Assembly (NCBI RefSeq): GCF_036346855.1 | Contig: NZ_CP107841.1 | Coordinates: 1 to 64,000, forward strand | Source of the DNA: Streptomyces europaeiscabiei | Lineage (GTDB): Bacteria > Actinomycetota > Actinomycetes > Streptomycetales > Streptomycetaceae | Length of the DNA: 64,000 bases | Reading direction: 5' to 3' | Shown: positions 52,460 to 62,077 of the stretch, piece by piece | Layout: each line of letters starts with the position of its first letter | How positions within the stretch are numbered: the stretch's first letter is position 1 | The notes under the pieces: generated by a model | The model's database searches: none | What the model was told of the DNA's origin: nothing | The model's input: only the letters and a program-made list of their open reading frames with translations | Made by a program: the position numbers and the translations under genes

Positions 52460-54604
52460 TCAGGGGCAGCCGGAGCGCGTCGTCGGGGGCGAGGTGGGCG
52501 GACCAGCCGGCGCTTGGGGATCGAGCCGGGCGATGAGGGTACGACTGACCTGCTGGAGTTCCTCGTCGTGGTCGATGCTCTGGAACCTGCCGCCGCGCCG
52601 GGGCTGGGCCAGTTGCTCGCGGAGCAGGGGCAGGGCCGGTGCCGCGAGGGGGCCCATGCGGTCCAGGCAGTTCACGACGTGGTTGGCCGTTGCGGGGTTC
52701 TTGGCCATGGCCTGCAGCAGGGTGTCCAGGACGGGCGGTGCCTCGGCCTCGCCGGCGATCTCCCAGAGCGCGGCCGCGCAGTGCACCCTGACCCATTCGT
52801 TGTCGTGTGTCAGGAGGCCTCGCAGGCGCGGAAGTGCGGTGGAGGCGGGCGGGCCTATCTGTCCGAGCAGATCAGCCGCGTCGCTGATCCGGAAGGTGAT
52901 CGGGTCGTCGAGGAGGCCGAGCAGGAGCGGCATGACCTCGGCCAGGTCGCCGCCGGTGGCCCACAGCGCGGCGACAGCGGCGGGCCGTACGTGTGTGTCG
53001 GTGGCGGTGGTCAGCGACCGGATCGTGGCCCGTGCTCCGGTTGCCGCCGGGCCGAACGCCCTCAGTGCCTTCAGGGCTGATCGCGTGACGCCGTGCTGCT
53101 CATGGCGCGCCGCAGCGCCGAGCGTGTCCACCAGCACAGGAACCGAGGCCGGATCGTCGAGGGCGGCCAGGGCGGTCAGGATCGCGGCGGCGCTCATCTC
53201 GTTCCGCTGCTGGGAGAGGTCGAGCCGGTGCAGGTGGTCGCGGAGCCGGGGCGCCAACTGGTTCGCCGCCTGCGGCAGATGCCCTGCGCACTGGATCGCG
53301 CGCCAGGCGTCGACGTCGCTGTCCAGTGCGGCCAGCAGACTCGGAAGCGCGCGTGCGTCGCCGAGTCGCGCCAGGGCCCGGACGGCCTCCTGGTGGCTTC
53401 TGCGCAGCAGTACGTCGGGGGTCGCCCATACGTGGGGTCCGTACGCGGCGCGTTGGGCGTCGATGTGCGCGGCGAGTGCCTCCCGGGCCGGGGCTGCGAT
53501 CGCGTGGCATGCCTCCAGGACGGCCGTAGCCTCGGCGGCGACCTCGTGGTCAGCCGTGGTGAGCTGGCCGGCGACCAGCAGGAGGAGCCTGGTGTGACCC
53601 CCGCGCCAGGTGCGCATCAGCTCGCCGCTCATCCGGACTGCGTCCAGGCGTGAGCCGGGGTCGGGGCTGCTCAGTTGCTCGGCCAGCACTGCGGTGCGCT
53701 CGGGGACCCGGGCTCCCAGGGCTTCGTGAAACGTACGCAGCAGGGCTGTGGTCGGTGCGTACACGCGCGTGTGCCGGTCGAGATCTTCGAAGGCGGCGAT
53801 GATCTGGGGCGCGACTGTGTCCGTGGGTGCCGCCGGGCGGCTCGGGGCCGGTGCGATCGGCTGCACGGGTAGGGCGTGGGCGGTCTCGCGCAGCAGGCCG
53901 ACGGCGACCGGCACGGCATCCTCACCGATCTCATCCGGGGCGCAGCGGGCTCGCTGGACCACGGCCGCGAGCCGGGTCACCGGGCCATGGGCCGGGTCGG
54001 CGGCGAGCCCGGAGAGCCAGCCCGTCACCTGTTGCGTGGCCGCCGGCAGGCGCAGTGCCAGGGTGGCCGCCGCCTGAACGATCCACAGCCGCGCCGCGAT
54101 ATCTTGCTCGGCGGCCAGCCGCTCGCGCAGCACGGCGGCGGCCCGGTCGGTGTCGTCGAGGAAGAGTCCGAGCCCGCCGATCGCGGCCAGGCGCACGTCC
54201 GGGTCGGGGTCGCGGGCGAGTTCGGCGAACTGCGCACCCCGCTCGCGCAGGAAGGCGACGGCCTGCCCGCAGCCCATCGGTGGGTAGTACTCGATCTCGG
54301 TGCCGTCGTCCTCGAAGCCCAGGTCGAGGGACTCCCGGCCGATGCTGACCAGCAGCGCGACGACGGCGGCCCGCTCAGACGTGGTGCCGTCGGCGGCCAG
54401 CTCGAACAGGAAGGGCAGGCTGGCCGCCGTCGACGGGTACACGCTGCCCTGATGATGGACCGCGCCGTAGAAGCGGTCGAGGGCCGTGCGGCGTTCCTCG
54501 GTGTGCGGGGAACGCAGCGCCCACAGCAGTGCCGGTACCTCCTCGGCGGTGCCGTACGCGTGCTCCATCGATGCCCAGTCGATGTCATCAAGTCCCTCGA
54601 ACAT
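52460..54604 (-). CDS. HEAT-repeat protein
   Basis: A 714-aa protein; ATG 54604 (MFEGLDDIDWASMEHAYG) fits family starts best, with in-frame alternatives at 54616 (ATG) and 54634 (TTG). Long runs of two-helix repeats dominate: ARDPDPDVRLAAIGGLGLFL, RRSHQEAVRALARLGDARAL, TATDTHVRPAAVAALWATGG, LTHDNEWVRVHCAAALWEIA. Such alpha-solenoids act as protein-binding scaffolds; no enzymatic domain is present. The last ~40 residues are Pro/Thr-rich. Confidence 0.85.
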   Translation of the reverse strand: MFEGLDDIDWASMEHAYGTAEEVPALLWALRSPHTEERRTALDRFYGAVHHQGSVYPSTAASLPFLFELAADGTTSERAAVVALLVSIGRESLDLGFEDDGTEIEYYPPMGCGQAVAFLRERGAQFAELARDPDPDVRLAAIGGLGLFLDDTDRAAAVLRERLAAEQDIAARLWIVQAAATLALRLPAATQQVTGWLSGLAADPAHGPVTRLAAVVQRARCAPDEIGEDAVPVAVGLLRETAHALPVQPIAPAPSRPAAPTDTVAPQIIAAFEDLDRHTRVYAPTTALLRTFHEALGARVPERTAVLAEQLSSPDPGSRLDAVRMSGELMRTWRGGHTRLLLLVAGQLTTADHEVAAEATAVLEACHAIAAPAREALAAHIDAQRAAYGPHVWATPDVLLRRSHQEAVRALARLGDARALPSLLAALDSDVDAWRAIQCAGHLPQAANQLAPRLRDHLHRLDLSQQRNEMSAAAILTALAALDDPASVPVLVDTLGAAARHEQHGVTRSALKALRAFGPAATGARATIRSLTTATDTHVRPAAVAALWATGGDLAEVMPLLLGLLDDPITFRISDAADLLGQIGPPASTALPRLRGLLTHDNEWVRVHCAAALWEIAGEAEAPPVLDTLLQAMAKNPATANHVVNCLDRMGPLAAPALPLLREQLAQPRRGGRFQSIDHDEELQQVSRTLIARLDPQAPAGPPTSPPTTRSGCP

Positions 54605-54742
54605 GATCCGAACCATGCCATGCGGCACTGACAACGAGGGCCGTTCCAGGCGCAGGGCCGCAGGACGCCATCAGTGCGGCCAGGACCGAAGGGGTGAGAC
54701 GTGCTGCGCCAGATCACGGCAAGCGGCCGGCCCCTCGCACCT

Positions 54743-55109
54743 TTACAAGACGGTGGAGGGAGCCGTCGGGCTTGGGGCGTTGCGCGGTGTGCTCAGGGAG
54801 GATGCGGGCGCCTGGCGCAGAACGCGGGCCAAGTCGTGTCGTATGCGTTCGGCCTCGCCCCGTACCTGGGCGGGGACGTCGCCGCGCTCGTCGACTAGGC
54901 GGCTGAAGATGGGGGTCTCCTGGAACACGGCGGGATCTGCTCTCTGTCGGGCTTTCCGGACAGCGGTGCGGGCCGGGGGTGGTGACAACTGCGGGTCGAG
55001 GCCGATGACGTGCCACGCCCGGCACCTTACGGCGGGGCACTGACAGCGCGCTGTCCTCGGCCGTCCAGTCGCCGTCGAAGAGCACGGCGGCCAGGCGGTT
55101 AGTGCTCAT
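54743..55109 (-). pseudogene. Hypothetical gene with frameshift
   Basis: Starts ATG 55109 overlapping the lipoprotein stop (ATGA): MSTNRLAAVLFDGDWTAEDS ALSVP. Near 55030 the sensible sequence moves to another frame (RCRAWHVIGLDPQLSPPPAR, RKARQRADPAVFQETPIFSR, LVDERGDVPAQVRGEAERIR). A single-base indel restores one continuous ~120-aa protein. Family unknown. Confidence 0.55.
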
Positions 55110-55564
55110 GTCCCTCGGGGAGCGGTCGGCTCTTCGATCTCCTCGTCGCCCGGCCCCTGGTGTTCCTGCACCAACTGCTCGATCTCCCCGGGCACCTCGT
55201 ACAGCGCCGCGGTCGGAGCACCGTCATCGATCGGCGGAAGTTTCACCCTTTCCTTCTCGGCTTTCTCCTTGCCGAGCACGTACAGGGTCGCCCAGGTGTC
55301 TCCCAACTGCCCTGGGCACTCTTCGGGCGTTTCCTCCAGACCCGGACTCCAGTGCCTGGGGTGGGCGAGGACGGCCTTGGCCCACGCGTCAATGCATGCC
55401 TTGCGCCCGGCTGTTTCGCTCGGATCAGGCGCGGACGTGACGATGTCGGTGGGCTGCGCGGTCCCACCGTCCGTTGCCCTGCTGCATCCGGCTGTTGCGG
55501 CGGCAAGGGCAAGCAGTGCCGTACAGACGGCACTTCGGGCGTACCTGCCCCCTCCAATGATCAT
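55106..55564 (-). CDS. Putative lipoprotein
   Basis: A 152-aa protein with basic start, hydrophobic segment (AVCTALLALAAATAGC) ending in a lipobox LAAATAGC, so predicted to be lipid-anchored at Cys ~27. The mature part has CIDAW...CPG cysteines, a central helical region and an acidic Gln/Glu/Pro-rich tail. It overlaps the downstream frameshifted gene by four bases, suggesting they formed an operon. Confidence 0.75.
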   Translation of the reverse strand: MIIGGGRYARSAVCTALLALAAATAGCSRATDGGTAQPTDIVTSAPDPSETAGRKACIDAWAKAVLAHPRHWSPGLEETPEECPGQLGDTWATLYVLGKEKAEKERVKLPPIDDGAPTAALYEVPGEIEQLVQEHQGPGDEEIEEPTAPRGT

Positions 55565-55573
55565 CCGGATACT

Positions 55574-55845
55574 TTATGCGTGCCTCGCCCCGGCGTCGCA
55601 GGCCGGGAAGCCCGGCTGGTCGAGCAGTGTGCTGAAGAGGTCTTCTGCGAAGGTCTCGTGTGAGCACAGCAGTTCTTCGATCCTGGCTGACTTCGGCGTG
55701 ACGGGGATGCCGGCGGATGCAGCCCAGGCAACGGCACCCTCGGCGCCCTGGCACTCCTCGCCGATCCGGCTCACGTGATGCGTCGCAGGATGCGGTCCTT
55801 GCCGCGGGTGTAGGTACGCAGCCGGCCACGACTGACCCACCATCG
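55574..55845 (-). CDS. Hypothetical protein (uncertain)
   Basis: The frame VSRIGEECQGAEGAVAWAAS AGIPVTPKSARIEELLCSHE and FAEDLFSTLLDQPGFPACDA has natural composition, but the N-terminal part (LHPRQGPHPATHH) does not, and the start is unclear. It may be the end of a truncated gene rather than a complete one. Confidence 0.3.
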
Positions 55846-55871
55846 CCCAACTTCCTTTCTGCAGAGCGGAC

Positions 55872-56045
55872 TTGAACCCGGTGGAAGGTGTCCGGCCCCT
55901 GTTACGGTGCGGGTGGACGGCCAGCACCGCATTCAGCGATCCCGAGCACCTCACCCGCACCCTCCGCCGAGGCCTCGCCCACATCCAGTGCCATCCCGAA
56001 CCCATCAACGGCTGCCTCACCGAAACCGGTCCGACCCTTGCCCCC
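55872..56045 (+). pseudogene. IS630-family transposase, C-terminal scrap
   Basis: NPVEGVRPLLRCG, then SDPEHLTRTLRRGLAHIQCH PEPINGCLTETGPTLAP resembles the final Glu-containing segment of IS630-type transposases (NPVEgvWs.lk...L..LvrtrLkriQyRPdlldGflaeTGL). The N-terminal two-thirds are absent. It may or may not come from the element whose start is at 47077. Confidence 0.7.
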
Positions 56046-56156
56046 GGCGCCCGAGGACAATCCGAAAGGAGGTCAGTAGTGGTTCTTCAGGTACAGGCGG
56101 GAGCGGGACCGACAGGGCACTGGACAGGACGTCCGACTGCGTACACGATCGTGCCC

Positions 56157-56930
56157 ATGACACTCGAGGGGGCCATTGTCGCCACTGCCGACCGGATCGC
56201 GGTGCTGCTCGAGGCGGGAGCCGACCCGCGGACGCCGTTGCCCGGCGCGGAGTGGACGGTGGGGGAGGCGGCGGCGCACCTCGCGCTGGCAGGGAAGCTG
56301 ATGGGGGACATCGGGGCGGGCGAGGACCGTCCCTACGGCGATGGGACGCCGAGCGGTCTCGCGGCGGCCAACCGTGCGGCTCTGGCCGTCTTCCCGCAGC
56401 GGGATCCGGCGGTCCTCGGCGCGGAGATCGCGGACAGGGCCCGGGCCTTCGTTGCGGCCGCGGCCGGTTGCAGTCCGCGGGAGGCGGTGCTGACGCCGAT
56501 GGGGCCGATGGATAGGGCCACCCTGGGCTCGTACCTGCTCACGCACCTGCTCGGGCACGGATACGACATCGCGGTCGCGCTGCGCGGGCCGCACATGGTC
56601 GACCGAGAAGTGGTCGCGTTCACGCTGCCCTTCATACGACTGGCCATGCCGCGTGTAGTGAACCCCGGCGCGGCCGGCCACCATGCGTGCTATCTGTTGC
56701 GGATCGGCCGCGACCGCTTCGCCGTCACCTTCGCGGACGGCGTGCCCACGGTCACCGACACCCCGCCCAGGCGCCCCGATTGCACGATAGCCATCGACCC
56801 CGTGGCCTTCCTCCTCCTCGCCCTGGGCCGCTGGACCGTCCCCACCGTCATGGCCCGCGCCAAGGTTGTCGTCTGGGGCCGCAAACCGTGGCTGGGCCTG
56901 CGCTTCCCGCTGCTCTTCACAGCACCATAG
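56157..56930 (+). CDS. Mycothiol-dependent maleylpyruvate isomerase N-domain protein
   Basis: A 257-aa protein with DinB-like four-helix N-terminus: ADRIAVLLEAGADPRTPLPG AEWTVGEAAAHLALAG (metal-ligand His in AAHLA), and a later LLTHLLGHGYDIAVAL with His residues typical of the family. The C-terminus (CTIAIDPVAFLLLALGRWTV) matches an SCP2-like domain. Such proteins use mycothiol in detoxification or aromatic catabolism; the specific reaction is unknown. Confidence 0.8.
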   Translation: MTLEGAIVATADRIAVLLEAGADPRTPLPGAEWTVGEAAAHLALAGKLMGDIGAGEDRPYGDGTPSGLAAANRAALAVFPQRDPAVLGAEIADRARAFVAAAAGCSPREAVLTPMGPMDRATLGSYLLTHLLGHGYDIAVALRGPHMVDREVVAFTLPFIRLAMPRVVNPGAAGHHACYLLRIGRDRFAVTFADGVPTVTDTPPRRPDCTIAIDPVAFLLLALGRWTVPTVMARAKVVVWGRKPWLGLRFPLLFTAP

Positions 56931-56982
56931 CTATAACGGCTCCGCGTCACGAGTGCCTCGACCACGTCGAGCACCTTCTCCA

Positions 56983-57098
56983 AGCAGTCGACGACCTTCA
57001 CGACGGGGGCAGGTGTGACGGCCGCCCGCATCTACTGCCACCTCGTCCCCGGAACGGGCGACGGCTACTGCGACGAGGTCACCCTGACCGAGCAGTGA
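56983..57098 (+). pseudogene. C-terminal scrap of a secreted binding-domain protein
   Basis: STTFTTGAGVTAARIYCHLV then PGTGDGYCDEVTLTEQ and TGA: the last strands of a carbohydrate-binding jelly-roll domain (consensus vYxyx..G.GyfDdVsL). No start or upstream domain survives. From 57099 to 57689 I find no further gene; short frames there lack codon bias. Confidence 0.5.
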
Positions 57099-57689
57099 TC
57101 GACTGCGCCGACGGCAGGTGCCGCCGTCCAGGGCCAACCGGTGAGTGTGGGCGTGCCCGGCTGAACACGGACCGAGTCCGTGTCGGGGGCCCACGCTCTC
57201 CGCCTGCTCCCCCACGCCAGTCCTCGCACGCGACTCACTCCGGGGAGGGCTGTACTGATCCCCGGCGTGGAATCCTCAGGACGGCGGCGGTATCGGTGGG
57301 GGGGGGCCGCCTCGGCTGGGCCTCGTGGGTTCGGCAGGGGCCCACGCGGCCGACGCCGCCATGACCGCCACCTCACCGGACGGCGCACAACAGGATCACT
57401 CGAAGGGGCGATCTTCGCCGCCGCACTGGCGCGGAGCACGGAGCGCGGAAGACACGTGCCTGCTTCGAGAGGGCGGCCAACGGGATGGAGAGGGGAGCGC
57501 CGGCCCTTCGGGCAATGGCGAACGCTCACACGCGGGTGGTCTCGACACGCCCCGAAACGTTTCTGATGCACATGCAGATGCAGGGATGTGCCGCCGTGGC
57601 GGCCGCCGGGACACAGGCCGGCGGCCTGATCGGCGAGGTCGTCCGGGCGGGCCCGACGAGGATCCGGGAAACGCGGGAAGGACGAGGCG

Positions 57690-58259
57690 TCAGCGCACGC
57701 CTGCCGTGTCGAGCAGGGTGACCACGGTGGGGGCGATGAGTCCCGTGATGGTGTCGGCTCCGATCCCCGCGCGGGCGCTGGCGCCGTCGAAGACCAGGAT
57801 GAGCTGCCGGGCCAGCAGGTCGGGGTCGCTCGCGCCGCCCTGTTCTGCCTCGGCACGGAAGAAGGCCGTCAGTTTCGCCTTGATCTGGTGTGCCACCCGG
57901 CTCGCGGGGTGGGTCTGATCCTTGAGCTCGATCTGCACAGCCAGGTACCGGCAGCCCTGGAAGTCGGGCGCGCCCGACTGCGACTCCAGTTGCTCGAAGA
58001 CGTGCAGGATCCGTTCGCGGGGGGTGCGGCCGTCGTCCGCCGGGGGCAGGAGAGCGGCCACGAAGGAGGCAGTGTGCTCCTTCAGACTTGCCGCCAGCAG
58101 GTCGTCCTTGCTCTCGAACAGCTGGTACATGGAGCGCTTCGACACTCCCGCCGCCTTGCACAGGGCCTCGACGCCGACGTTGACACCGTCTCGGTAGGTG
58201 AGCGTGGCCGCTGCCTCCAGCAGCCGCTCTCTGGAACTTGGCTTCACTTCGGTGGTCAT
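57690..58259 (-). CDS. TetR-family transcriptional regulator
   Basis: A 189-aa protein: RERLLEAAATLTYRDGVNVG, then LCKAAGVSKRSMYQLFESKD is a standard TetR helix-turn-helix. The C-terminal domain includes FQGCRYLAVQIELKDQTHPA, like QacR/AcrR-type regulators with a buried ligand pocket. A membrane exporter fragment follows upstream at 58493-58887, presumably its former target. Confidence 0.9.
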   Translation of the reverse strand: MTTEVKPSSRERLLEAAATLTYRDGVNVGVEALCKAAGVSKRSMYQLFESKDDLLAASLKEHTASFVAALLPPADDGRTPRERILHVFEQLESQSGAPDFQGCRYLAVQIELKDQTHPASRVAHQIKAKLTAFFRAEAEQGGASDPDLLARQLILVFDGASARAGIGADTITGLIAPTVVTLLDTAGVR

Positions 58260-58492
58260 ATCGCGAGGGTAACTCGAATCGGACGAAATAAAAACCGATC
58301 AGTTTCCATGGGTGCCGGGAGCCGCCCCGCGCCGTGCGGGCACCTCGCGTCCACCCAGAGGCTCGGCGACGGCCCCGGGAGAAAGACCCTCGCCGAGCCC
58401 TGACGGTGCGCCCGCCCTCCGTCCCCACGGGCCACGCACACGGGGCCACTCCGCACCACAGCCCCGCCCCAAGTGATGCGGGAGCGGATGCG

Positions 58493-58887
58493 CTACACCG
58501 GGGCGGCGCTCTTCCCGGGCTCCGTCTCGACCGGGATGCGGTGCAGTCCCTTGCGGTCGTACCAGCCCAGCACGCCGAAGCCGAACAGTACGGCCGCCAG
58601 GAGGCCGGCGGCCATCATCACCCAGCCCCGGGTCGGGCCCGCGTCGCCCTGCGCGTCGAAGCAGAGGATCGAGCGGATGCCGCCGGTGATCTGCCGCAGT
58701 GGCTCGAACTCCGCGAGGAAGCGGAAGAAGCCGGGCAGCGCCTCGATCGGGGTGGTGGCCCCGGCCGTCGGCACCGCCATCCCGATGAAGACCAGCGTGA
58801 CCACCAGCATGCCGGGCGTGCCGAACACGGCGAGGAGGGTGAGCGCGCCGATCCCGCAGACCGCGATGGCGCACAGACCAGCCCGGG
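58493..58887 (-). pseudogene. Exporter-like membrane protein, C-terminal fragment
   Basis: CAIAVCGIGALTLLAVFGTP, GMLVVTLVFIGMAVPTAGAT, GFFRFLAEFEPLRQITGGIR, GWVMMAAGLLAAVLFGFGVL and YDRKGLHRIPVETE: the end of a YhgE/DUF3533 or ABC-2-type membrane protein. The N-terminal half is missing. Next to a TetR gene, which is the usual partner of such proteins. Confidence 0.65.
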
Positions 58888-59798
58888 CTCGGGGCGCGCA
58901 TGCCTCGCACACCACCCCACCGTCGCGGCAAGGCCGCATGGGCATGCTCGCGCAACCACCCCGGCCGACGACGGCCGACGACGACGGCCGACGACGACGG
59001 TTGCCGCCGGCCGGGAGGTGCACGGCCTGCCGCCGACCGGAGCCGGAGGAGACTGCCATCGTGGCTCGCAGCACGGCGCCTTCCTGTTGTTCCGGCCGAG
59101 GGGCCCTGAGCACCGGCCCCATGAGGGCGGACACCTTCATCGGTTGACGGCCGACGAACGCGGAGCCGGTCCTGGGAGGCGCCGGGACCCCGGCAGACGT
59201 CCGCAGCCATGCCTGGCCGGGCAGGGCGAGCTGCTCCTCGTCGGCGAACCTCGCGAGCGCGGTCTCCAGGAGCCGCCGATCATGCGTCGCCTCCGGCAGC
59301 AGACACAGAGTCAGGTCACCCGGCACCGGTCTCGGCAGCAGGCTTTCGTACGGTCGGTCCTCTCCTCGATGCGCCCCATGGGCCGGATCGCAAGCAGCCC
59401 CAGGTGGCGAACGCCACGGGGCCTGGTCACAACGCCACGGGGCCAGGCCACCACGGCGATCGTCTCGATCTCCGGCCAGGCGTACGCGGTCTCCCGTGCG
59501 CCCCGGGTCAGGGTCGGCCCGGCCGGTCAGCGCGGACACCGCCCTGCAGCTCCTCAGGGACGCGCACGGTGAGCCGGACACCGTCCCCAGGCCGTCCGCG
59601 GCCTTCCCGGGAACGGTGTCCGGCATGGTGGGGCCCCGACCGCGGCGTGCACCGCCGCCGAGGCCCCCATGCCCTCTGCCGCCCAGCAGTTCGCAGCTCT
59701 GGCCGAACAGACCGCAGCCCGCCTTGTCCGCGGCCGCGGGCGGGGAGCTGTCGCCGGCGCAGTGCGTGCTGTACGCGGGCGTTGCCGGGCCCTGCGCG
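58888..59798. other. Gene-poor region with short GAC repeats and a hairpin
   Basis: No intact gene on either strand. It includes a run of GGCCGACGACGA-type repeats at about 58962-59001 and a minus-strand frame (VPGDLTLCLLPEATHDRRLL ETALARFADEEQL) that may be a decayed coding fragment of unknown family. An inverted repeat with perfect 12-bp arms, GCCGGACACCGT (59573-59584) and ACGGTGTCCGGC (59613-59624), could end transcription coming from the subtilase gene. Confidence 0.5.
59573..59624 (-). terminator. Hairpin downstream of the subtilase gene
   Basis: Perfect 12-bp arms with a 28-bp GC-rich loop, 175 bp past the subtilase stop. No T-run, as usual for this genus. Confidence 0.5.
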
Positions 59799-61598
59799 CT
59801 AGAAGGTCAGGTTCCAGGCGTCGATCTTGCCCGTGTCGGAGGCGGCGTTGTCGTTGACGCGCAGCTTCCAGGTGCCGTTCGCGACCTCCGAGGAGGCGTT
59901 CACGGTGTAGGTCTGGGCGATGTTGTCGGCGCCGGCGCCGGCGCGGTTGTGCAGCGTGTAGACGGTGCCGTCCGGCGCCACCAGGTCGACCTTCAGGTCA
60001 CCGATGTAGGTGTGCTTGATGTCGACACCCACCTTGAGGGTGGCCGGTGCGTTGCCGGTCACGCCGGTGACGGCGATCGGGCTCTCGACGGTCGCGTTGT
60101 CGTTGACGGCGAAGTCCGCGAGGTTCTCGAAGTACTTGCCGGGCGGCGGGGTGGCCCCGACGGCCTTGAGGGCGTCGGTCTGTCCCTCGCCGAAGAACGC
60201 GTTGTCGGCCGTCGTGCCCGTGCAGCGGCTGTCCGAGGGGCAGGCGATGTCGTTGGCCTGGGCGGCCAGCTTGGCGCGGATCTGCGCCGGGGTGATGCCC
60301 GGGTCGGCGCTGGCGATGAGTGCCGCCACGCCGGCCACGTGCGGGGCGGCCATCGAGGTGCCGCTCTTGCTGCCGTAGCCGCCGCCGGGGACGGTGGAGT
60401 ACACGCTGCTGCCCGGCGCCGCGATGTCGATGACGCCCTGCCCGTAGTTGGAGAACGAGGCCTTGGTGACGCCCGTGCCGTTGGCCGCGACCGTGACCAC
60501 GCCCGGCAGCTCGGTCGGGATGTCGAGGCAGGCGTTGGTGATGGTGCGGGTGACCGGCGTCGAGTCGTTCGGGCTCGCGGAGTCGGTCGTCTTGTGGGCG
60601 AGGTCGTAGTTCTCGTTGCCCGCGGCGGCGACCTGGAGGGAGCCCTTGCTTTCGGCGTACTCCTGGGCGCGCTTGACGCCCTCGATGATGGCGGCCTGGT
60701 CGATGTTGTCCGGGCAGTTGAACTGCCACGGGTCCGTGTAGTAGCTGTTGTTGGTGACCTTGAAGCCGTGGTCACCGGCCCAGACGAAGCCGCAGATGGT
60801 GTTCTCGGCGAAGAAGAAGGCGTTGCCCGGCTCGGCGACCCGGACCGCGGCGATCGTCACCCCGGGGGCCACGCCGACGACGCCCTTGCCGTTCTTGGCC
60901 GCGGCGACGGTGCCCGCCACGTGGGTGCCGTGCGTGTCGACGTCCCGCCAGGCGCCGGCACGGGTGTCGGGCTTGCCGTAGGCGCAGGAGACCGAGTCGG
61001 CCGCGTTGAAGTTGGGCGCCAGGTCCTGGTGCCGGTCGTCCACACCGGTGTCCAGGATGCCGACCTTGACCGAGGCGGAGCCCGGGTTCACGGCCCAGGC
61101 CTGGTCGGCCTTGATCTGGCTCATGTCGGCCCGGACCGGTTCTCCGGCCGGGGTCGAGGCCTGAGCCGGATTGGCCGGGAGCGCCGGGTTGTAGGCGTCG
61201 GCCGGGACGTCCGAGGTGCGCGTGGCGCCGACCTGCTGCACGCCGGCGACGGCGCGCATGGTGGCGGCGAATCCGCTGGACGCCGAGTGGGCGACGATCA
61301 CGCCGATGGCGTCGAAGTTCGAGAAGACGGTGCCGCCGCCTGCCGCGATCGCGGAGCGGACCGCCGAACTGTCACCGGGGGCGGTGATCACGAGGTAGGC
61401 ACGCGTGCCGGCCACCCAGGTCGCGCTCTGGGAAGCCGGCACGGCGGCCGGAGCGTGGGCCTTGGCGGCCGGCGCGGTGGAGGGGGCGACGGGGAGCGTG
61501 CCCGCGAGGGCGCCCGGGGCGCCGAACGCGAGGGCGGTGCCGAGCGTGGCCGCCAGCACCAGCGTGCGTCTGGATCGGCTGGATATGTGGGGTATCAA
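59799..61598 (-). CDS. Secreted S8 subtilisin-like protease with P-domain
   Basis: A 599-aa protein read from TTG 61598, six bases after GGAGG; no ATG/GTG fits as well. A signal peptide (SRRTLVLAATLGTALAFGAP) is followed by an inhibitor-like prosegment and the S8 domain: Asp in ILDTGVDD, His in DTHGTHVAGT, Asn in AAAGNENYD, Ser in GTSMAAPHVAG. The C-terminal ~115 residues form a P/Homo-B domain (IAVTGVTGNAPATLKVGVDI ... GKIDAWNLTF), which assists folding or substrate binding. A complete extracellular protease. Confidence 0.93.
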   Translation of the reverse strand: MIPHISSRSRRTLVLAATLGTALAFGAPGALAGTLPVAPSTAPAAKAHAPAAVPASQSATWVAGTRAYLVITAPGDSSAVRSAIAAGGGTVFSNFDAIGVIVAHSASSGFAATMRAVAGVQQVGATRTSDVPADAYNPALPANPAQASTPAGEPVRADMSQIKADQAWAVNPGSASVKVGILDTGVDDRHQDLAPNFNAADSVSCAYGKPDTRAGAWRDVDTHGTHVAGTVAAAKNGKGVVGVAPGVTIAAVRVAEPGNAFFFAENTICGFVWAGDHGFKVTNNSYYTDPWQFNCPDNIDQAAIIEGVKRAQEYAESKGSLQVAAAGNENYDLAHKTTDSASPNDSTPVTRTITNACLDIPTELPGVVTVAANGTGVTKASFSNYGQGVIDIAAPGSSVYSTVPGGGYGSKSGTSMAAPHVAGVAALIASADPGITPAQIRAKLAAQANDIACPSDSRCTGTTADNAFFGEGQTDALKAVGATPPPGKYFENLADFAVNDNATVESPIAVTGVTGNAPATLKVGVDIKHTYIGDLKVDLVAPDGTVYTLHNRAGAGADNIAQTYTVNASSEVANGTWKLRVNDNAASDTGKIDAWNLTF

Positions 61599-62077
61599 GG
61601 CGTCCTCCGGAGACGGCCCGGCCGTGCTGAGGGCACCGGCCGGGCCGTACGAAACGAGTGGTGGATGCAAGATGTCAGACGGGTCCTCCTGTACGGAAGT
61701 ACCTTTCCGTGCCGCGACGTTACGACGGTGCAGCGCGGTGCTGCGGGGAACGGGTGCGGCCGACGGCGGACGAGACGTGCGGCCCTTGGCCGCTCACCTC
61801 CGCGCCACCTGGGATGTCTGCCGGGCAAGCCGCACCGTGCGGCGACGATGGCGCTCCGGCAGTCCGGACATATGGGTGGCAGCCGCTGCGACATCGACGA
61901 CCTTGCAAGCCGCTTCTTCGAGCCCGCCGACGCGCTGCTCCACGCCGACACTGTGGAACTGCCGCAATGCCAGCGGGACTTGTTCACCCTCGGCTCGTGA
62001 CGGTCAGTCAGTACGACGGGGCAGGGCCCGCCGCGTGCGTCGCGGCGGGCCCTGCCCGGTACCGGGGTCGGTGCGTG
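61599..62077. other. Intergenic, probable remnant
   Basis: No intact gene. A plus-strand frame ending CDIDDLASRFFEPADALLHA DTVELPQC (stop at 62000) has normal composition for ~45 codons, but no family or start; it is probably the tail of a lost gene. The subtilase promoter should lie near 61620-61700 on the minus strand. Confidence 0.4.

Noticed and set aside
59496..62000. 834-aa plus-strand frame
   Set aside because: Shadow of the subtilase gene; Gly/Val/Arg-rich with no domain signal.
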